DNA of 64,000 bases, taken from the NCBI GenBank assembly GCA_002748755.1, contig PDTD01000014.1, positions 1-64,000 of the forward strand, read 5' to 3'. A program made the position numbers and the translations under genes. The notes beneath the pieces are model-generated. The model was given only the letters and a program-made list of their open reading frames with translations. It did not search any database and was not told the origin of the DNA. The DNA is from Desulfobulbus propionicus (GTDB taxonomy: Bacteria; Desulfobacterota; Desulfobulbia; Desulfobulbales; Desulfobulbaceae). This document shows positions 48,421 through 58,565 of the stretch, one piece after another (the stretch's first letter is position 1; the number at the start of each line of letters is the position of its first letter).

Positions 48421-51258
48421 ATGGAACCCCAGTTTGTACGCATTCGTGGCGCACGAATGCATAACCTGAAAAACATTTCTGTTGATTTACCTCGTAATAA
48501 ACTGGTTGTCTTTACCGGCTTATCGGGATCAGGCAAATCAACCCTGGCCTTTGATACGCTCTATGCGGAGGGGCAGCGGCGCTATGTGGAGTCACTCTCC
48601 ACCTATGCCAGACAGTTTCTGGGCCAGATGGACAAGCCGGAGGTGGACCTGTTGGAGGGGCTGTCACCGGCAGTCTCCATTGAGCAGAAAACAACCAGTA
48701 AAAATCCCCGCTCTACCGTGGGCACAGTGACAGAGATCTATGATCATCTGCGACTGCTCTATGCAAGGGCCGGGACCCCCCACTGTCCTCAGTGCGGGGA
48801 TCCCATCAGATCCCAGTCTATAGAGGATATGGTCACCCTTCTCTTGGCCAGGGAAAAGGGGGCCAAGGTGATCCTGCTTGCTCCGGTGGTCACCCAGAAG
48901 AAGGGGCAGCACGAACAGATCTTGCAGAAGCTGCGTGCAGATGGTTTTGTCCGGGTACGGGTAGACGGTGCAGTACGACAGTTGAGTGAAGAGATCAAGC
49001 TGGATAAAAATAAGCGTCATTGTATTGAGGTGGTGATTGATCGTCTGGTTCTCAAGTCAGGGATCAGAAGACGTCTTGATGCCTCTGTTTCCACGGCTGT
49101 CCAGGTGAGTGAAGGGACCATGGTGGCCGTGTTTCCAGAGAGCGGCGAGGAGATACTGCTCAGCGAATCAGCGGCCTGTCATCGATGCGGCATTTCCGTA
49201 CCCGAGCTGACGACGCAGCTGTTTTCCTTTAACAATCCCCAAGGGGCATGCCCGGCCTGCAGCGGTCTGGGGGCTAACCAGTTTTTAGATGAAGACCGCA
49301 TTGTAGCGGATCGTTCCCTGAGTCTTCTTGAGGGGGCCATTGTTCCCTGGACCCACAGGAAGCTTTCCACCCATGCCCGACAGTGGATTGACGCCTTTGC
49401 CCGGGAGTATGGATTTGATCCCGCCACCCCTTTTGCCAGGCTTCCAGACAAGGCGCAAAAAGGCTTGTTGTACGGGACGGGCCGGAAAAAACTGGCATTC
49501 CATCGGCAGCGAGCTGAGAGGACCGTCGTTTCCCATCGTCCCTTTGAGGGCATTCTTCCTCGGTTGGAACGGTTGTTTCGGGAGACTTCCTCGCCCAGGA
49601 TTCGTGAGGCCATCTCCACGTTCATGCATGAGCAGCCCTGTCCCCAATGCCGTGGCAAGCGGTTGAAACCAGAGGCCCTGGCCGTACAGGTGGGTAAATG
49701 GTCCATTATGGACTTGACAGCTATGTCCATTGCCCAACTCATCCGTGCACTCCAAGGGCTGGAGTTTTCCCAACGTCAAGAGGTGATTGCGGCCCCGATT
49801 GTAAAAGAGATCAATGAGCGTCTTGCCTTTTTGCTTGGTGTCGGTCTGGGGTACCTCTCCCTGGAGAGGAAGGCGGGGACACTTTCTGGAGGAGAGGCTC
49901 AACGGATCCGTCTTGCCTCCCAGATCGGTTCAGGGCTGGCAGGGGTGCTCTATATCCTGGATGAACCGAGTATAGGGCTGCATCAAAGAGATAACAACAA
50001 GCTGATTCAAACCCTGCTCAATCTGCGTGATCTTGGTAATTCGGTGATCGTCGTGGAACATGATACAGATACCATTACCGCTGCAGATCATGTGCTTGAT
50101 ATTGGTCCCGGAGCAGGGGTGCATGGCGGGGAAATTCTTTTTTCAGGCCCGGTTTCAGGGCTTTTGGATTGTCAGCAGTCCCTCACAGGCGGCTATCTCT
50201 CCGGTCGCCTGGCAATAACCATACCCAAAAAGCGCCGGACAGTGGCCAAAGGAAGAAAGCATGTTATTCACATAGCTGGTGCGAACAAGAATAATCTGAA
50301 TGATCTGCATGTGGACATTCCCCTGGGGGTGATGACCTGCATTACTGGTGTTTCTGGATCAGGGAAAAGCTCCCTGATGATCGAAACTCTCTACAGGGAA
50401 GCTGCCCGGTTTTTCCAGGATAAGAAAAAAAAGAGCAGGGCAGGAGGTGTTGTCCAAGGTCTCGAGCAGTTGGATAAGGTAATAAATATTGACCAGAGTC
50501 CCATTGGGCGAACCCCACGTTCCAACCCGGCTACCTATACTGGTGTGCTCACACCTGTTCGCGAATTGCTGGCCCGTCTGCCTGAGTCCCGGGCACGCGG
50601 GTATAAACCGGGACGGTTCAGCTTTAATCTCAAGGGCGGCCGCTGTGAAACCTGCGAAGGTGATGGCGTCTTGCGTATAGCCATGCATTTTTTGCCTGAT
50701 ATTTATGTAACCTGCGAGCGCTGTCATGGGAAGCGGTACAATCGCGAAACCCTAGAGATAGCGTACAAGGGAAAAAATATCGCCCAAATACTTGATATGA
50801 CGGTAGAAGAGGGTGTCGAGTTTTTTAAAAATATTCCTCCCATATACAATCGATTGAAAACGGTTTATGATGTCGGCTTAGGATATATCAAACTGGGGCA
50901 GTCGTCTGTGACCTTATCCGGCGGTGAGGCACAACGGGTTAAGCTGGCCAAGGAACTGAGTCGCCGCTCCACGGGTAGGACTCTGTATATCCTCGATGAA
51001 CCGACAACAGGACTGCATCCAGCCGATATTCAACACCTGCTGGCTGTCTTGGGCAGGCTTGTGGATCAGGGAAATACCGTGGTGGTGATCGAACATAACC
51101 TGGATGTGATCAAGACAGCGGACCATATCATTGACCTCGGTCCGGAAGGCGGTGACGGTGGTGGACGGGTGGTTGCCTGGGGTTCTCCTGAACAGGTGGC
51201 CCAGGTACCAACCTCCTATACCGGCCGTTTTTTACGTCAGACCTTGGGGATGGAGTGA
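48421..51258 (+). CDS. uvrA: Excinuclease ABC subunit A
   Basis: The 945-residue DNA damage-recognition ATPase of nucleotide excision repair has two ABC modules. Walker A motifs are [12 protein letters not shown] and [12 protein letters not shown]; signatures are [14 protein letters not shown] and [14 protein letters not shown]; Walker B is [10 protein letters not shown] and [10 protein letters not shown]. Zinc-binding cysteines occur in CPQCGDP, CHRCG/CPACSG and CETCEG/CERCHG. Length is normal. ATG 48421 immediately starts [18 protein letters not shown]. Confidence 0.97.
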   Translation: MEPQFVRIRGARMHNLKNISVDLPRNKLVVFTGLSGSGKSTLAFDTLYAEGQRRYVESLSTYARQFLGQMDKPEVDLLEGLSPAVSIEQKTTSKNPRSTVGTVTEIYDHLRLLYARAGTPHCPQCGDPIRSQSIEDMVTLLLAREKGAKVILLAPVVTQKKGQHEQILQKLRADGFVRVRVDGAVRQLSEEIKLDKNKRHCIEVVIDRLVLKSGIRRRLDASVSTAVQVSEGTMVAVFPESGEEILLSESAACHRCGISVPELTTQLFSFNNPQGACPACSGLGANQFLDEDRIVADRSLSLLEGAIVPWTHRKLSTHARQWIDAFAREYGFDPATPFARLPDKAQKGLLYGTGRKKLAFHRQRAERTVVSHRPFEGILPRLERLFRETSSPRIREAISTFMHEQPCPQCRGKRLKPEALAVQVGKWSIMDLTAMSIAQLIRALQGLEFSQRQEVIAAPIVKEINERLAFLLGVGLGYLSLERKAGTLSGGEAQRIRLASQIGSGLAGVLYILDEPSIGLHQRDNNKLIQTLLNLRDLGNSVIVVEHDTDTITAADHVLDIGPGAGVHGGEILFSGPVSGLLDCQQSLTGGYLSGRLAITIPKKRRTVAKGRKHVIHIAGANKNNLNDLHVDIPLGVMTCITGVSGSGKSSLMIETLYREAARFFQDKKKKSRAGGVVQGLEQLDKVINIDQSPIGRTPRSNPATYTGVLTPVRELLARLPESRARGYKPGRFSFNLKGGRCETCEGDGVLRIAMHFLPDIYVTCERCHGKRYNRETLEIAYKGKNIAQILDMTVEEGVEFFKNIPPIYNRLKTVYDVGLGYIKLGQSSVTLSGGEAQRVKLAKELSRRSTGRTLYILDEPTTGLHPADIQHLLAVLGRLVDQGNTVVVIEHNLDVIKTADHIIDLGPEGGDGGGRVVAWGSPEQVAQVPTSYTGRFLRQTLGME

Positions 51259-51414
51259 TATAAAGGGTAGGCCGCCACCCTGCTGGGCTGTGTCGGCACT
51301 TGTCGCCCAGGCGATGTGGAGAGGATGAGTGTTACTCATGGGAACATTCGTTCCACTGTACCGAATGGAAGCGTACAGTGTTTTATTAATTACGTATAGA
51401 GACAAGGAAAAAAG

Positions 51415-51864
51415 ATGGCAGAACAGGAAACACCCGTATTTCGCATGCAGAAAATGTACACGAAGGATTTCTCCTTTGAAAGCCCCAATGCTCCCCAGGT
51501 TTTTCTGGAGCGCAACCAGGAACCCAAAGTAGACTTCAATCTCCAGGTAAAAAACAAAAAAATAGACGATGAGCATTATGAAGTGTCCATGGTGATCACC
51601 GCCAAAGTTATGGACAAGAAAAACGATGACAGGGTGTTGTTCATCATGGAGATCGAACATGCTGCACTCTTTTTCCTGAAAAATATCCCGGAGGAACACC
51701 TGGCCCGGGTCATGGGCGTTGATTGCCCTCTGATGTTGTTTCCTTTTACCCGTCAGATTGTCAGCCAGGCCTCAGTGGACGGTGGGTTTATGCCTTTTCT
51801 TATGGAGCCCATCAACTTTGTGGCCCTGTTTGACAATGCGCAAAAGAAGCAGGCCGCTCACTAA
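51415..51864 (+). CDS. secB: SecB export chaperone
   Basis: The 149-residue tetrameric cytosolic chaperone keeps preproteins unfolded for SecA. Family blocks are MYTKDFSFESPNAPQVF, VSMVITAKVMD and the C-terminal ASVDGGFMPFLMEPINF. ATG 51415 follows AAGGAAAAAAG. It lies 156 bases after uvrA; a repeat copy follows. Confidence 0.95.
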   Translation: MAEQETPVFRMQKMYTKDFSFESPNAPQVFLERNQEPKVDFNLQVKNKKIDDEHYEVSMVITAKVMDKKNDDRVLFIMEIEHAALFFLKNIPEEHLARVMGVDCPLMLFPFTRQIVSQASVDGGFMPFLMEPINFVALFDNAQKKQAAH

Positions 51865-51872
51865 TCAGGAGT

Positions 51873-51977
51873 ACACATTTCTCTTTTTCTTATCTGAGAA
51901 AAACGCATCCCAAGAAATGCAGGGGCGGCCACTGAGCGCGCCCACCTTCCGACAAGATGTGGATGAGAAATCCGGGC
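51873..51977 (+). repeat. MITE-like intergenic repeat, internally deleted copy
   Basis: It has a left part (CACATTTCTCTTTTTCTTAT), the core CACCTTCCGACAAGATGTG and right end GATGAGAAATCCGGGCT. A second, inverted GGATTTCTCATC follows at 51985-51996, giving 12-bp arms with the right end. Confidence 0.65.
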
Positions 51978-52052
51978 TGACCTGGATTTCTCATCCGCTC
52001 AGGGGCGAGGACTGCCAGAGCCCATAGAGCAAAGAGACGAAAAAGATTAAAG

Positions 52053-52088
52053 AGAAAAAAAAGGTGTCACTCTGGTGACACCTTTTGG
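52053..52088 (-). terminator. Rho-independent terminator of the pilus operon
   Basis: AAGGTGTCAC / GTGACACCTT around TCTG, with an A-run on the plus strand at its left edge, forms a strong intrinsic terminator for minus-strand transcripts. It lies 32 bases past the lipoprotein gene. Confidence 0.85.
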
Positions 52089-52119
52089 GGAATGAGGTAC
52101 AACGGAACCTATTGCTACC

Positions 52120-53133
52120 CTACAGGGAAGTGACAAAATCGTTGATTAAAGTAGATACGGCTTTCTCCGTGGCCCCCTCGAACAGGGCGTCGTATTGATA
52201 ATCAGCAAAAAAGGTTTCCGGTGAAACCTTGACATCGACACGATTTGTCCAGACCACGTCGCCATTGTAGGCATCCTGGACCCAGATTCTGAGCTGCACC
52301 ACGGCCTGGGGAGTCTTGCCTGAATTATGTGCCATGTTGCCAAGGTAGCCGCCAAAAGCCCCCCACAGGATGGTGTTGCCCATATCTCCGCCTGAGACGC
52401 CAAAGATGGTCTGACCAGCTTTGGAATAGGGCCATTCCGCGCCGTCGCCATACCATGCACCATGGACTTCACCTGCGAGCATGTTGCCCCATCTGTCATA
52501 TTTTGCCGTGTCTGCCTGGCCAAAGGCGATCTGGTTGGTTACGCCGGTGACAAAACCGATAACCCCTTTTTTCCACGGGGCCCAGGAAGGATCCAGACGA
52601 TCTTTGTATTGGAGAATACGTCCCCGCACGATGTAATCCGCTGAAAAATGGCGCCCGATTTTGACTATTTCCTGACGACTGAGTCCGTGGGTACCAGGAC
52701 TCTTCGATACAGGCATTGTATTGTTTCTGTTCTTGGCCAGATCAATGTAGCGCTGCAGGTTCTTTTTCATACTTTCGGACCATTCATCTTGCAACTCGGC
52801 TTCAAGAGGGGAGGTCTTCTTCTCATAGGCAACCACGTCTATGATGTGATGGTCCACCAGGTAGAGAAAAACATCTTCCTGCACAGGCAGGTGAAAACTG
52901 TTGGCGACAAACTGGTCCGTGAGGTCTTCGGTGATATAGAGGTTGCGCCGGTATGCGGCATCAATGCTATCTGCGTACGAGTAATCCGCAAAGGGCAGGA
53001 TGACTACTGTTTTATCTGCACCAACAGCACTCTTGGCTGCTGGTTGAACCTTGAGGGACTCTTGAACGGTTGTCCCGCAGCCTCCGAGAAGAAGTGCTAA
53101 CAAACCTATCAGCAGGTAGTGATTGTACTTCAT
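52120..53133 (-). CDS. Outer-membrane lipoprotein, CsgG/LpoB-like
   Basis: This lipoprotein of about 337 residues has the signal MKYNHYLLIGLLALLLGGCG with lipobox Cys (LGGC). The mature part has KTVVILPFADYSY and YIVRGRILQYKD, patterns of the CsgG/LpoB-type periplasmic domain, and a Gly-rich segment (TILWGAFGGYLG). ATG 53133 follows AGGAGAAATGGA. It is the last gene of the pilus operon, 60 bases after the secretin, so it may assist secretin assembly. That role is inference. Confidence 0.65.
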   Translation of the reverse strand: MKYNHYLLIGLLALLLGGCGTTVQESLKVQPAAKSAVGADKTVVILPFADYSYADSIDAAYRRNLYITEDLTDQFVANSFHLPVQEDVFLYLVDHHIIDVVAYEKKTSPLEAELQDEWSESMKKNLQRYIDLAKNRNNTMPVSKSPGTHGLSRQEIVKIGRHFSADYIVRGRILQYKDRLDPSWAPWKKGVIGFVTGVTNQIAFGQADTAKYDRWGNMLAGEVHGAWYGDGAEWPYSKAGQTIFGVSGGDMGNTILWGAFGGYLGNMAHNSGKTPQAVVQLRIWVQDAYNGDVVWTNRVDVKVSPETFFADYQYDALFEGATEKAVSTLINDFVTSL

Positions 53134-53192
53134 TCCATTTCTCCTATGTGTTCTAAATACAGTTAGCATGGCGTCTCAATATTCAGGTCGGT

Positions 53193-54866
53193 TTAAATAA
53201 TACGTGGGGTAAGAAGAATGACCAGTTCACGTTTTTGATGGATTTTTTCTTCCGCACCAAAGAGGTAGCGTATGATCGGGATGTCTCCCAAAACGGGCAG
53301 GAAGGAGCTGTCAGTGGACTCAACCTCATCGATCAGACCACCGATGATGAGCATTTCACCGTTGTTGACTTCGACCATGGTGGACATCTCACGAATGCTC
53401 ACCTTGGGCAGCCCGATTTCAAAATTAGCCCCAAAAGTCCGGTATTCAATGGGATCATCAATCAGATCCGTGGTAACGGGAGTCAGGTGGAGAATAACCT
53501 TGTTGTCATTGATGATGGACGCCATGACACCCAGGGAGACACCTTCAACGACATTGCCGACCTCTACGCTATAGGAAATAATTCTTCCATTTTCGGTCAC
53601 TTCCTCATCCCTTTCCATCTCCTGAACATAGGCGATATCCCTGCCGACACTGATCAAGGCCGGTTGACCATTGAGAACCGTCACCTTGGGATTGGAAAGA
53701 ACATTGGCGTCACCCTGCTCGTTCAGGGCGCTGAGCATCACGGAAAAATCAAGGGGACTCATGGTGACCGAACTGACAAACTGGGTAATACTGTCCCCAT
53801 CACCTTGAGCTGGCACCCAGGGATAGACCTGCCCGAGCTGAGTAGCTGTATCAGCAGTAATATTACCTAGATAGGTGGTACCTGTTATGTCGAAATCTTT
53901 GAGCACCCCGCTCCAGTCAAGACCAATCTTGGAGTCGTCCCGGAGATAGACCTCAATGATCTTGGCCTCAAGGATAACCTGTCGGTACAGCTCTTTCTTC
54001 AGGGTTTCCAGGTAGAGATCGACTTTTTCCAGCAGGGGCCTGGGCGCCGTAACCGTAATCAGTCCCACGGACTTGTCAATGGTGTAGTAGGAGGAGCCTG
54101 AGGCAACACGACGGGTCGCCTTCGGTTCAGCGGGGGCCTCATCCTCTGCGTCTTCTTCCAGGTCAGGAACACCGGTTTCTTTGCTTTCTTCTTTGGTGGT
54201 GGTCCACTGCTGCATGATCACATCCAGGTTGATCTGGATATTTTCCCAGACGTCAAAGGTGTTCTCTTCACTGGTTATTTTGACGGTGCCTTCCGTGCCT
54301 GTGGCAGCTTCCCTGTCCATGAGGTAGTTCCCGCCAACCGTGGTGTTGTAGTTCCCCTTCATGTGAGGAATGGCAATATAAAATTTTCTGGTCTCACGGT
54401 ATTTGACCACAATGGTATTGTTGACCACCTCCTGATAATAGTCCACCTGGCGGAGCAGGTTATCGATGGCCTCGAAATAGTTATCGTCTGCTGCAATATT
54501 GACATCAACCAGGACATCGCGTTCAACGTCACTTGCCCAGCTCACGCTCATGCCTTTCAGCGCTGCCAGCCGGTTGAGGATATCCCACAGAGGCTGAGGC
54601 CCACCGGTGGAACGTATGGTCGCGCCAACCTTGAGTTGAAAGTCAGACTCTTCCGTGTCCAGGTCCTCTCCTGTATTGATATCAGCAGCAAGATAGCCCG
54701 GCGTCTGGAAACGAACTGGCAGTTGAGCGGGTTTGGACGGCTCAGGCAGGTCTGCTTGAATCGCATTGTCCATAGGCGGCTCTTGCACGTCGTTTTGAGC
54801 ACAGGATACGAGTGCAAAAGCAAACAACGAGAAGAGTGTCGTTATTTTGATTGTAGGTAACTTCAT
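53193..54866 (-). CDS. Type IV pilus secretin (PilQ/MshL-type)
   Basis: This outer-membrane channel protein is about 557 residues. It begins with a lipoprotein signal (TLFSLFAFALVSCAQND), then an N-domain (PLWDILNRLAALKGMSVSWA), a secretin N1 region, and the C-terminal secretin barrel (SNPKVTVLNGQPALISVGRD, GEMLIIGGLIDE, PIIRYLFGAEEK). AMIN domains are missing; they sit in the upstream gene. ATG 54866 follows GAGG; a TTG at 54881 would precede it. It forms the pore for pilus extrusion. Confidence 0.88.
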   Translation of the reverse strand: MKLPTIKITTLFSLFAFALVSCAQNDVQEPPMDNAIQADLPEPSKPAQLPVRFQTPGYLAADINTGEDLDTEESDFQLKVGATIRSTGGPQPLWDILNRLAALKGMSVSWASDVERDVLVDVNIAADDNYFEAIDNLLRQVDYYQEVVNNTIVVKYRETRKFYIAIPHMKGNYNTTVGGNYLMDREAATGTEGTVKITSEENTFDVWENIQINLDVIMQQWTTTKEESKETGVPDLEEDAEDEAPAEPKATRRVASGSSYYTIDKSVGLITVTAPRPLLEKVDLYLETLKKELYRQVILEAKIIEVYLRDDSKIGLDWSGVLKDFDITGTTYLGNITADTATQLGQVYPWVPAQGDGDSITQFVSSVTMSPLDFSVMLSALNEQGDANVLSNPKVTVLNGQPALISVGRDIAYVQEMERDEEVTENGRIISYSVEVGNVVEGVSLGVMASIINDNKVILHLTPVTTDLIDDPIEYRTFGANFEIGLPKVSIREMSTMVEVNNGEMLIIGGLIDEVESTDSSFLPVLGDIPIIRYLFGAEEKIHQKRELVILLTPRII

Positions 54867-54898
54867 AAGGGCTTTCCTCAAGTCGTGTCTGATGGCAA

Positions 54899-56761
54899 TT
54901 ACATGGATTGATTACGTGCAAGTCTACCTTTGATATACTTTGCCAGGTCAGGTGGTATTCTAATACCTGATAACAGGAGCGCCTGGTATTGTTCAGTCGC
55001 TTTCGCCTGGTCGCCCATGTTGTCGTATATACGGGCAACAGCAACCATTGAAGCTAAGTTTCTCCCATAGAGTTCATCATGTCTGTGATACAGTTTGAGG
55101 GCGTTTTGAGGCTCTCCATGGGTTTCGATAAAGGCAGCGTAGCTGAGAAGCGCTTCCCGACTGGGTTTTTCCATACTGATGGCCTGGTCAAAATACTCAA
55201 TGGCGTTACCGGTTTCCTGCATGTTGGCAGATGCAATGGCTGCCGTCAGAGCAGCGCCAGTATGTGTACTGTCTATGGCCAACGCCTTTTGGGCAAAAAA
55301 GATGGCTTTGGCATTCTGGTGGAGATGCACCAGGAAGAGAGATGCTATCCGGTTGGCGAGGTTGGCATTGTCGGGCCAGAGTTCCAGCGCCTTTTCATGT
55401 AACAGGATGGCCGATTCAAAATCTTCACGTTTTTCCAAAGCCTTGGCTTGGTTTATCAGCTGCTTGGCCTCGGCAACTTCTTTGGGAATACTCATCTGCT
55501 GCCTGATGGTCAGGGCCTCAGCATCCCTGACCTCGGGATCTGTTTCAAAAGTAATCTCAGAACTGCCCCCGCTTGCCCAATTGTAGGTTTTGTCTTTGGG
55601 CAGAATCACCAGGGTGTTGAACCGCTCTTCTTTCTGCAGGTCCTTCAGGTTCATGATGACGTCCAGGGCAAAATCCCAGGGCACCTGATCCAGGGAGAGG
55701 GTAAGAGATCCACTTACTGATTCATCAACAATGATATTGATGCCGCTCACCTCGCGGAAGATACGAAAGACGTTATGAAGATCTGTCTTATAAAAATCCA
55801 CGGTGATACGTTTTTTTACGTATCCTGAGAAAAGAAAGGCATCCTGGATCTGTTGTTCTTCCGCCTCAGGAGAGAGCTGTCTGGCCAGAGGATTGACATC
55901 CGGCAGGTGGCTTTCGATGGAAGTCTGTTCCTGGATGATTGATGCCACCTCATCGGCTTTTGCGGCCTCTTCTATAACGATCTCAAGTCCTCTCTCAACA
56001 GTATTGATGGTGAACGGAAAGAGTTCGTCGTCCATGGCTTCTAAAACAAAACGGAGGCCGCTTCCGCGTTTGGTGACCCGTATCTGGGCCAGGGAGGCGG
56101 AGTTTACCTGCTGTTCCTGGAGGAGGTCGTCACCGGTGGCATTGTTGACATCGATGAAAAGGCGGGCCGGATTGGCTCCATCCTTGTCGAGAATGTCATA
56201 GGTATAATCCGTGAGCGGCGTGTTGCCGACAAGGACAATTCGGGTTTGGGTATCAGTGGGAGATACGTCAATCTGTTCAATGACCTGCGCGGCCACCGGA
56301 TTGGGCTCAGCGAAATCAGTTTTGCTTTCCCCTTTGGCAAGATGGAGCAGGATGCGGTTGCCAACCTGTTCGGAGGTGAAATCATGTTCCTGGTCAAGGA
56401 GAATTTCTACTCGGGCCAGCGAAGGTGTCATATCAGACAAGGTTTTGGTTTGAACGACAACGCCCGGTATATCTACTGCCTGACGGAAATCCCCTGCAAA
56501 TTCAGCCTCAGCGATGTCGACTATGATCCTGGGCGGGTTGAACAGTTTGTAGGAGGTAAAGGAAGGCTCACCATCCGTAGCCAGGGTGATGTGATAGGCT
56601 GCATCGGTCTCCTGGCTGGTAACATCAGAAATGTGAACCAGCTCAGCGGCCGTTGCACTGGCGGCAACAAACAGCGCGGATGCGGCGAGGCCAACCAGAT
56701 ATTTTCGTGCTGAGATATGAATCTGGGACACCAGAGCGCGCGGGAAAGATTGGTGCAACAT
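54899..56761 (-). CDS. AMIN/STN domain protein with C-terminal TPRs (split PilQ N-part)
   Basis: This 620-residue exported protein has a signal peptide (YLVGLAASALFVAASATAAE), two AMIN-like peptidoglycan-binding domains (about 40-145 and 160-270), and an STN/secretin-N domain (about 315-385: NVFRIFREVSGINIIVDESV). The last 180 residues are TPR-like (ALEKREDFESAILLHEKALE, AIEYFDQAIS). In a usual PilQ the AMIN and STN domains are fused to the secretin; here they are separate and carry TPRs. It is probably a periplasmic assembly partner of the downstream secretin. Confidence 0.8.
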   Translation of the reverse strand: MLHQSFPRALVSQIHISARKYLVGLAASALFVAASATAAELVHISDVTSQETDAAYHITLATDGEPSFTSYKLFNPPRIIVDIAEAEFAGDFRQAVDIPGVVVQTKTLSDMTPSLARVEILLDQEHDFTSEQVGNRILLHLAKGESKTDFAEPNPVAAQVIEQIDVSPTDTQTRIVLVGNTPLTDYTYDILDKDGANPARLFIDVNNATGDDLLQEQQVNSASLAQIRVTKRGSGLRFVLEAMDDELFPFTINTVERGLEIVIEEAAKADEVASIIQEQTSIESHLPDVNPLARQLSPEAEEQQIQDAFLFSGYVKKRITVDFYKTDLHNVFRIFREVSGINIIVDESVSGSLTLSLDQVPWDFALDVIMNLKDLQKEERFNTLVILPKDKTYNWASGGSSEITFETDPEVRDAEALTIRQQMSIPKEVAEAKQLINQAKALEKREDFESAILLHEKALELWPDNANLANRIASLFLVHLHQNAKAIFFAQKALAIDSTHTGAALTAAIASANMQETGNAIEYFDQAISMEKPSREALLSYAAFIETHGEPQNALKLYHRHDELYGRNLASMVAVARIYDNMGDQAKATEQYQALLLSGIRIPPDLAKYIKGRLARNQSM

Positions 56762-56763
56762 GT

Positions 56764-57312
56764 TTACTCGTCCCCCTCTTTATTTAATTTCATTGTATAG
56801 GTGCTCAATATTTCTTTCCCTGCACGGGTGACTGCTCGTTCTTCTATGAGCACTTGCGATGTCTCTATTTCTTTAACCGTTCCTCTTTTCCCGATGAGCA
56901 TGCCGGTCCGAAGGATGTATCCTTTGCCGGTCACGTCCTGTGCCATGGCAAATCGCTCTCCGTCGGTGGTTAAAATGGCGACCAGCTGCAGTTGTCCTGG
57001 TTCAAAGAGCTGCATGCCCGTGAGAACCCTGTCCTCATCGATGATTTCGTTGGGATCAGGGCCGCTCTGGGTGGCCTCCTGGGACAGAAAGGGTACAAAA
57101 GGGTCATGGCGGGCATCAAGAGGGTATTCGTAGGACGGTGCATCGCCAGCCCCGGGGTCGTTCTCTACGGTGTCACCGGGAAGGTTTTCAGCTCCAGCCG
57201 CAGGCTGCACCATAACACCAGAAACTAAGAAAATGGTGAACAGAGCTGATACTTTTTTACGCAGCGGCATACTCTTGTGATCCGCGTATGTGGTTGTTCG
57301 TTGAGCTAGCAT
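56764..57312 (-). CDS. pilP: Type IV pilus assembly protein PilP
   Basis: This inner-membrane/periplasmic protein of about 182 residues has a signal-like segment (KKVSALFTIFLVSGVMVQPA) and the PilP beta-domain (QLQLVAILTTDGERFAMAQD, KGYILRTGMLIGKRGTVKEI). It links PilMNO to the secretin. ATG 57312 has AGGA nine bases upstream; ATG 57270 is an alternative that would give a tighter signal peptide. It ends two bases before the AMIN/TPR gene. Confidence 0.88.
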   Translation of the reverse strand: MLAQRTTTYADHKSMPLRKKVSALFTIFLVSGVMVQPAAGAENLPGDTVENDPGAGDAPSYEYPLDARHDPFVPFLSQEATQSGPDPNEIIDEDRVLTGMQLFEPGQLQLVAILTTDGERFAMAQDVTGKGYILRTGMLIGKRGTVKEIETSQVLIEERAVTRAGKEILSTYTMKLNKEGDE

Positions 57313-57339
57313 TGTTTTTTCGTCCTGCTGAGTTATCCA

Positions 57340-57957
57340 TTATTTCTTCTTGTTCGGCGGAGGCAGAGCCTTGTCGGTGAACCTGTAGGTCAGGAGTTGA
57401 CATTGGGAACTGAGCAGCATTTCCCCGGCCTCTTTTAAGGGCGCCCCCATGGTGATGTTGTTTACTGTGACCAGACGCTTCATTTTACTGACCTGATCCA
57501 GGAAAAAACCCATGTTGTGATAAGGACCTTTGGTTTCTATGTTGATGGGGATGGTGGCATAGAAGTCTTGCGGCATTTCTGCTCCCGGCCTGAAGCTTAA
57601 AAAGTCCAGCCCTGCGCCTTTTCCAAGGTCAGAGATGGTTCTCAGGAGATCAGGGATCTCCTGAGATTTTGGAAGGATTGCGGCCTTTTCAGCAAATCTG
57701 GCTTGGGTTTCTTGCAGGTTTTTCTCATATTTGCTGCGATTGCGAACGGTCTGCTCAGCTTTTCTCAACTGGATTTGCGCCTGCTTGATCTGCCTCTCAA
57801 CCTGGGTTATCTGTTGGGACGTTGGCTTGTACATGAACCAGAATGCAGCCAGCAGTGGCAAGAGAAGAAGCGCTATTGCCAGAGCGGCCTTGAGCTTCAC
57901 GTCCAGCGGCAGATACTTCTCATCTATAAATGTGTCGAATTTGCTCTTGTTTTTCAT
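57340..57957 (-). CDS. pilO: Type IV pilus assembly protein PilO
   Basis: This 205-residue single-pass inner-membrane protein has a membrane helix at about 24-43 (AALAIALLLLPLLAAFWFMY), a coiled coil (QITQVERQIKQAQIQLRKAE) and a ferredoxin-like PilO domain (PDLLRTISDLGKGAGLDFLS, GPYHNMGFFLDQVSKMKRLV). It pairs with PilN in the alignment complex. It lies 26 bases from pilN. Confidence 0.92.
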   Translation of the reverse strand: MKNKSKFDTFIDEKYLPLDVKLKAALAIALLLLPLLAAFWFMYKPTSQQITQVERQIKQAQIQLRKAEQTVRNRSKYEKNLQETQARFAEKAAILPKSQEIPDLLRTISDLGKGAGLDFLSFRPGAEMPQDFYATIPINIETKGPYHNMGFFLDQVSKMKRLVTVNNITMGAPLKEAGEMLLSSQCQLLTYRFTDKALPPPNKKK

Positions 57958-57983
57958 GAGATCCGGGCTGTATGATTATCGAG

Positions 57984-58562
57984 TTACTTGTTTGAGGCTG
58001 GTTGTTGGGCCTCTTTCGACGGGTTCGGCAGGCTGCAGGAGATATCAAACCCTTTCAATTTTCTACCGGCGTATGTCTTCATTGATGATCCTGCCAGGGT
58101 AACAGCTTGAATATATTCTGAACTTTTCAGGTCATCCATGAACTTGGCAATGGTGCGATTGTCTAAAGCCATGCCTTTGAGTTTTAGGCTGTTGTTTTTT
58201 TGTATCAGGGATTCAAGCCACATCCTCTGGGGGGGGACAAAGGAAGACACCTCGTCCAAGGCGTGGACCGTGAGTGAGGAACTCTGTTTGAGTTCATCGA
58301 TTATGGCTATGCGTCTTTCCAAAGTCAGTTTATCCGTCTCAAGCTTCTTTATCTCATTGAGTAATTTTTGGTGTTGGCGTATTTGGGCCTGGAGTTGTTT
58401 ATGCGTCTGCTGTTTACTGGCCAGGGTGTTTTTTTGAACGAACAGGACCGCAGCCGCAACGATAAGGACAACAAAGAACAGGCTGATAAAGCCCATGACT
58501 TGCTTCGTGGCTCGATATCGACGCTTGATCTCTCTGACAGGAAGAAGATTTATGTGTGTCAT
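57984..58562 (-). CDS. pilN: Type IV pilus assembly protein PilN
   Basis: The 192-residue protein starts with the PilM-binding motif INLLPVREIKRR, followed by a membrane helix (GFISLFFVVLIVAAAVLFV), a coiled coil and a PilN fold (VPPQRMWLESLIQKNNSLKL). It begins three bases after pilM, consistent with one operon. Confidence 0.95.
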   Translation of the reverse strand: MTHINLLPVREIKRRYRATKQVMGFISLFFVVLIVAAAVLFVQKNTLASKQQTHKQLQAQIRQHQKLLNEIKKLETDKLTLERRIAIIDELKQSSSLTVHALDEVSSFVPPQRMWLESLIQKNNSLKLKGMALDNRTIAKFMDDLKSSEYIQAVTLAGSSMKTYAGRKLKGFDISCSLPNPSKEAQQPASNK

Positions 58563-58565
58563 GTC

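Noticed and set aside
51232-51699. 155-codon minus-strand ORF opposite secB
   Set aside because: Antisense of a clear SecB gene with no supporting motif.
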